24,270 bases of DNA from an uncultured Eubacteriales bacterium. GTDB taxonomy: Bacteria > Bacillota > Clostridia > Oscillospirales > Oscillospiraceae. Positions 22,517 through 24,270 of this stretch are shown here, one piece after another. Under the pieces are notes generated by a model that saw only the letters and a program-made list of their open reading frames with translations, did not search any database and was not told where the DNA came from. The DNA is taken from assembly GCA_900553135.1 (NCBI GenBank), contig USCO01000019.1, forward strand, positions 1-24,270, read 5' to 3'. The stretch's first letter is position 1. Each line of letters starts with the position of its first letter. The position numbers and the translations under genes were made by a program.

Positions 22517-23527
22517 TTATCCCAGGGAGATGTCCCGGGTGGCATAGGCGTTCAGCTCCAGCCCCGCCACATGGCCCGCCTGGTACTCGTAGTACCCCTG
22601 GCAGCCCACCATGGCAGCGTTGTCGCCGCAGTATTTCAGCTCGGGCAGAAACAGCTTGTCCCCGCTGGCCTGACAGGCCGCCTGCAGGTCGGCCCGGATG
22701 CGGCTGTTGGCCGCCACACCGCCGGCCACCGCTACCTGGCCGTAGCCCTTCTGCCGGGCGGCCGCCATGACCCGGGGCACCAGAGACTCGCTCACCGCCC
22801 GGCCAAAGCTGGCGGCAAAGTCGGGCAGGTTCAGCTCCTCCCCCTTCTGCTGGGCGTTGTGGATGAGGTTCAGGCTGGCCGTTTTCAGACCCGAGAAGGA
22901 CATGTCCAGCTCGTGGCCCGCCACGTGGGCCCGGGGCAGGGGATAGCGGCAGTCGTCTCCTCCCTTGGCCAGGCGGTCCATGGGGCCGCCGCCGGGGTAG
23001 CCGATGCCCAGCACCCGCGCCACCTTGTCGAAGCACTCCCCCGCCGCGTCGTCCCGGGTACCGCCCAGCACCTCCATCTCGGTGTAGGACTTCACATCCA
23101 CAATGGCGGTGGTACCGCCGGAGACGCACAGGCAGACAAAGGGGGGCTTGAGGTCGGGGTGGGTGATGTAGTTGGCGGCAATATGCCCCCGCACATGATG
23201 CACGGGAATCAGGGGCAGGTCCAGAGCCATGGCCGCCCCCTTGGCAAAGTTCACCCCCACCAGCACCGCGCCGATGAGGCCGGGGGCGTAGGTCACCGCA
23301 ATGGCGTCCAGGTCCCGGCGGGTGATCCCCGCCTGGCTCAGAGCCTCCTCGGCCAGACCGCTCACCGCCTCCACATGCTTGCGGGAGGCGATCTCAGGCA
23401 CCACGCCGCCGTAGATGGTATGCATCTCGATCTGAGAGGCCACACAGTTGGACAGCACCGTTCGACCGTCCCGCACCACGGCGGCGGCGGTCTCGTCGCA
23501 GGAAGATTCAATGGCCAGAATGTTCAT
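22517..23527 (-). CDS. tsaD: tRNA threonylcarbamoyladenosine transferase TsaD
   Basis: Catalytic subunit that transfers threonylcarbamoyl to A37 of ANN-decoding tRNAs. It is an ASKHA-fold protein with N-terminal ILAIESSCDETAAAVV, metal-binding His111 and His115 in HHVRGHIAAN, the phosphate loop CVSGGTT (134-140), GGTRDDAAGE (155-164), VAGGVAANSR and Asp302 in YCGDNAAM. The length of 336 residues is normal. AGGAGG lies just before the ATG, 15 bases after rimI. The partners TsaB and TsaE are not in the window, although in many Firmicutes they lie beside rimI; they must be encoded elsewhere. Confidence 0.97.
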   Translation of the reverse strand: MNILAIESSCDETAAAVVRDGRTVLSNCVASQIEMHTIYGGVVPEIASRKHVEAVSGLAEEALSQAGITRRDLDAIAVTYAPGLIGAVLVGVNFAKGAAMALDLPLIPVHHVRGHIAANYITHPDLKPPFVCLCVSGGTTAIVDVKSYTEMEVLGGTRDDAAGECFDKVARVLGIGYPGGGPMDRLAKGGDDCRYPLPRAHVAGHELDMSFSGLKTASLNLIHNAQQKGEELNLPDFAASFGRAVSESLVPRVMAAARQKGYGQVAVAGGVAANSRIRADLQAACQASGDKLFLPELKYCGDNAAMVGCQGYYEYQAGHVAGLELNAYATRDISLG

Positions 23528-23542
23528 GTCGTCCTCCTGTTC

Positions 23543-24007
23543 TCAGCCCTGTTCCGGCTGCATGCGGGCAAAGGTGCGGGTCATGATGATGGCATCCTCC
23601 CGGGGCTTTTGGTAGTATCCCTTGCGCAGGCCCGCCTGCTCAAAGCCGTGCTTTTCATACAGGGCGATGGCGGCCTGATTGGAGGCCCGCACCTCCAGGG
23701 TGAGGAAGGACAGGTTCACCTCGCCAAAGCGGCAGAACACATCCAGCAGGGCGGAGGCCACCCCGTGGCGGCGGGCGTCCGGCTCCACGGCCACGTTGTC
23801 AATGTAGCCCTCGTCCAAAATGGCGTGTAGCCCCGCATAGCCCAGCACGTTGCCCTCTCCGTCCTCGGCCACAATAAAGCTGGCCTGAGGATCAAACAGG
23901 GCGTCGGAGAGCATGGTCTCCGTCCAGGGGCTGGTGAAGCAGGCCTGCTCCAAAGCCACGATCTGGGGGATGTGCCCCCGGTCCATGGGTACGATCTCGT
24001 AGTACAT
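23543..24007 (-). CDS. rimI: RimI-like ribosomal protein alanine N-acetyltransferase
   Basis: GNAT-fold acetyltransferase of 154 residues. The acetyl-CoA pyrophosphate-binding motif is RRHGVA (79-84), preceded by the beta-4 strand IDNVAVEP. LEVRASN (104-110) and the tyrosine in ALYEKHGF (Tyr117) follow, as in RimI, which acetylates the N-terminal alanine of ribosomal protein S18. Placement directly before tsaD is the conserved arrangement and supports RimI over other GNATs. The start is ATG 24007, with GGGAG about 8 bases upstream. A -10-like TATACT (24016-24021) lies upstream but its -35 is unclear. Confidence 0.9.
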   Translation of the reverse strand: MYYEIVPMDRGHIPQIVALEQACFTSPWTETMLSDALFDPQASFIVAEDGEGNVLGYAGLHAILDEGYIDNVAVEPDARRHGVASALLDVFCRFGEVNLSFLTLEVRASNQAAIALYEKHGFEQAGLRKGYYQKPREDAIIMTRTFARMQPEQG

Positions 24008-24021
24008 TTCAAAAACTCCCA

Positions 24022-24270
24022 GTATAATTAAGATAGTATATTACAATTTTCAAGGGCAGGAGCGTCTTTTTCTCAGCCAGGCGTCCCGGTCAGATTCAGT
24101 ATACCGCCCGCGGCACAGGAAGGCAACTGTGAAAATTCATCATACACCAGTTCCCGCCGCTGTGTAAAGGGACGGGACCGCTTTTGAAAATTTCCCCGAT
24201 TTTTTGGAACCTTTCGCCCCCCTCGCCGTCTCTTTCATCAAGGAGATATTCTTGCGGCTTGTATTTTTTT
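24022..24270. other. Right-edge intergenic region without a certain gene
   Basis: No open frame with family similarity is visible here. At the extreme edge AAGGAG (24240-24245) on the plus strand precedes TTG at 24252, which opens a frame of six codons before the window ends; it could be the first codons of a divergent gene, but the evidence is thin. Confidence 0.4.

Overview
The window looks like chromosomal core sequence of a GC-rich (about 60 percent) Firmicute of class Clostridia. The gene content best matches the Oscillospiraceae (Flavonifractor / Pseudoflavonifractor / Lawsonibacter type). The pointers are a DUF5711 propeller gene beside cvpA, an FMN riboswitch on ribU, an ECF module next to truA, a BlaI/M56 pair, a YcbA/YcbB-type two-component pair, AGGAGG-type ribosome binding sites and TTGACA/TATAAT promoters. 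The family assignment is inference, because no rRNA is present. I see no insertion sequence, prophage, tRNA, rRNA or CRISPR array.

Layout. 1-1500 (minus): the start of a branched-chain amino-acid type binding lipoprotein, an 81-residue membrane protein with its own promoter and terminator, and a DivIVA-like coiled-coil protein. 1573-10248 (plus): a class I methyltransferase, then ecfA1-ecfA2-ecfT-truA, then a DUF5711 protein, a CvpA-family protein and a ClpE-like AAA+ unfoldase, closed by a strong bidirectional terminator at 10256-10294. 10293-14868 (minus): dinB behind a probable LexA-controlled promoter, a PiT phosphate permease, and a separate blaI - M56 sensor - unknown-gene operon with two BlaI-like dyads at its promoter. 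14877-15841 (minus): ribU under an FMN riboswitch, with terminator. 15890-17063 (plus): a SLOG-domain gene and queH. 17091-20836 (minus): a sensor kinase and YcbB-type regulator followed by a GltS glutamate permease. 20861-22244 (minus): infC-rpmI-rplT with a long attenuator-bearing leader. 22478-24007 (minus): rimI-tsaD.

How it fits together. EcfA1, EcfA2 and EcfT form the energising half of an ECF importer, and RibU is a substrate-binding half that can dock to it, so a nearly complete riboflavin importer is encoded in two separate transcription units. The kinase/regulator/GltS block suggests glutamate or glutamine sensing coupled to uptake. TsaD, RimI, TruA, QueH, the RlmI-like methyltransferase and infC-rpmI-rplT give the window a strong translation and RNA-modification theme.

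No obviously new multi-gene system stands out. The items most worth following up are regulatory: an infC gene that appears to start at AUC, a LexA-like box on the dinB promoter, paired BlaI-like operators in front of a sensor with no beta-lactam-binding domain plus an unknown coupled third gene, GlnL-like direct repeats upstream of gltS, and an anti-Shine-Dalgarno segment between the FMN riboswitch and ribU.
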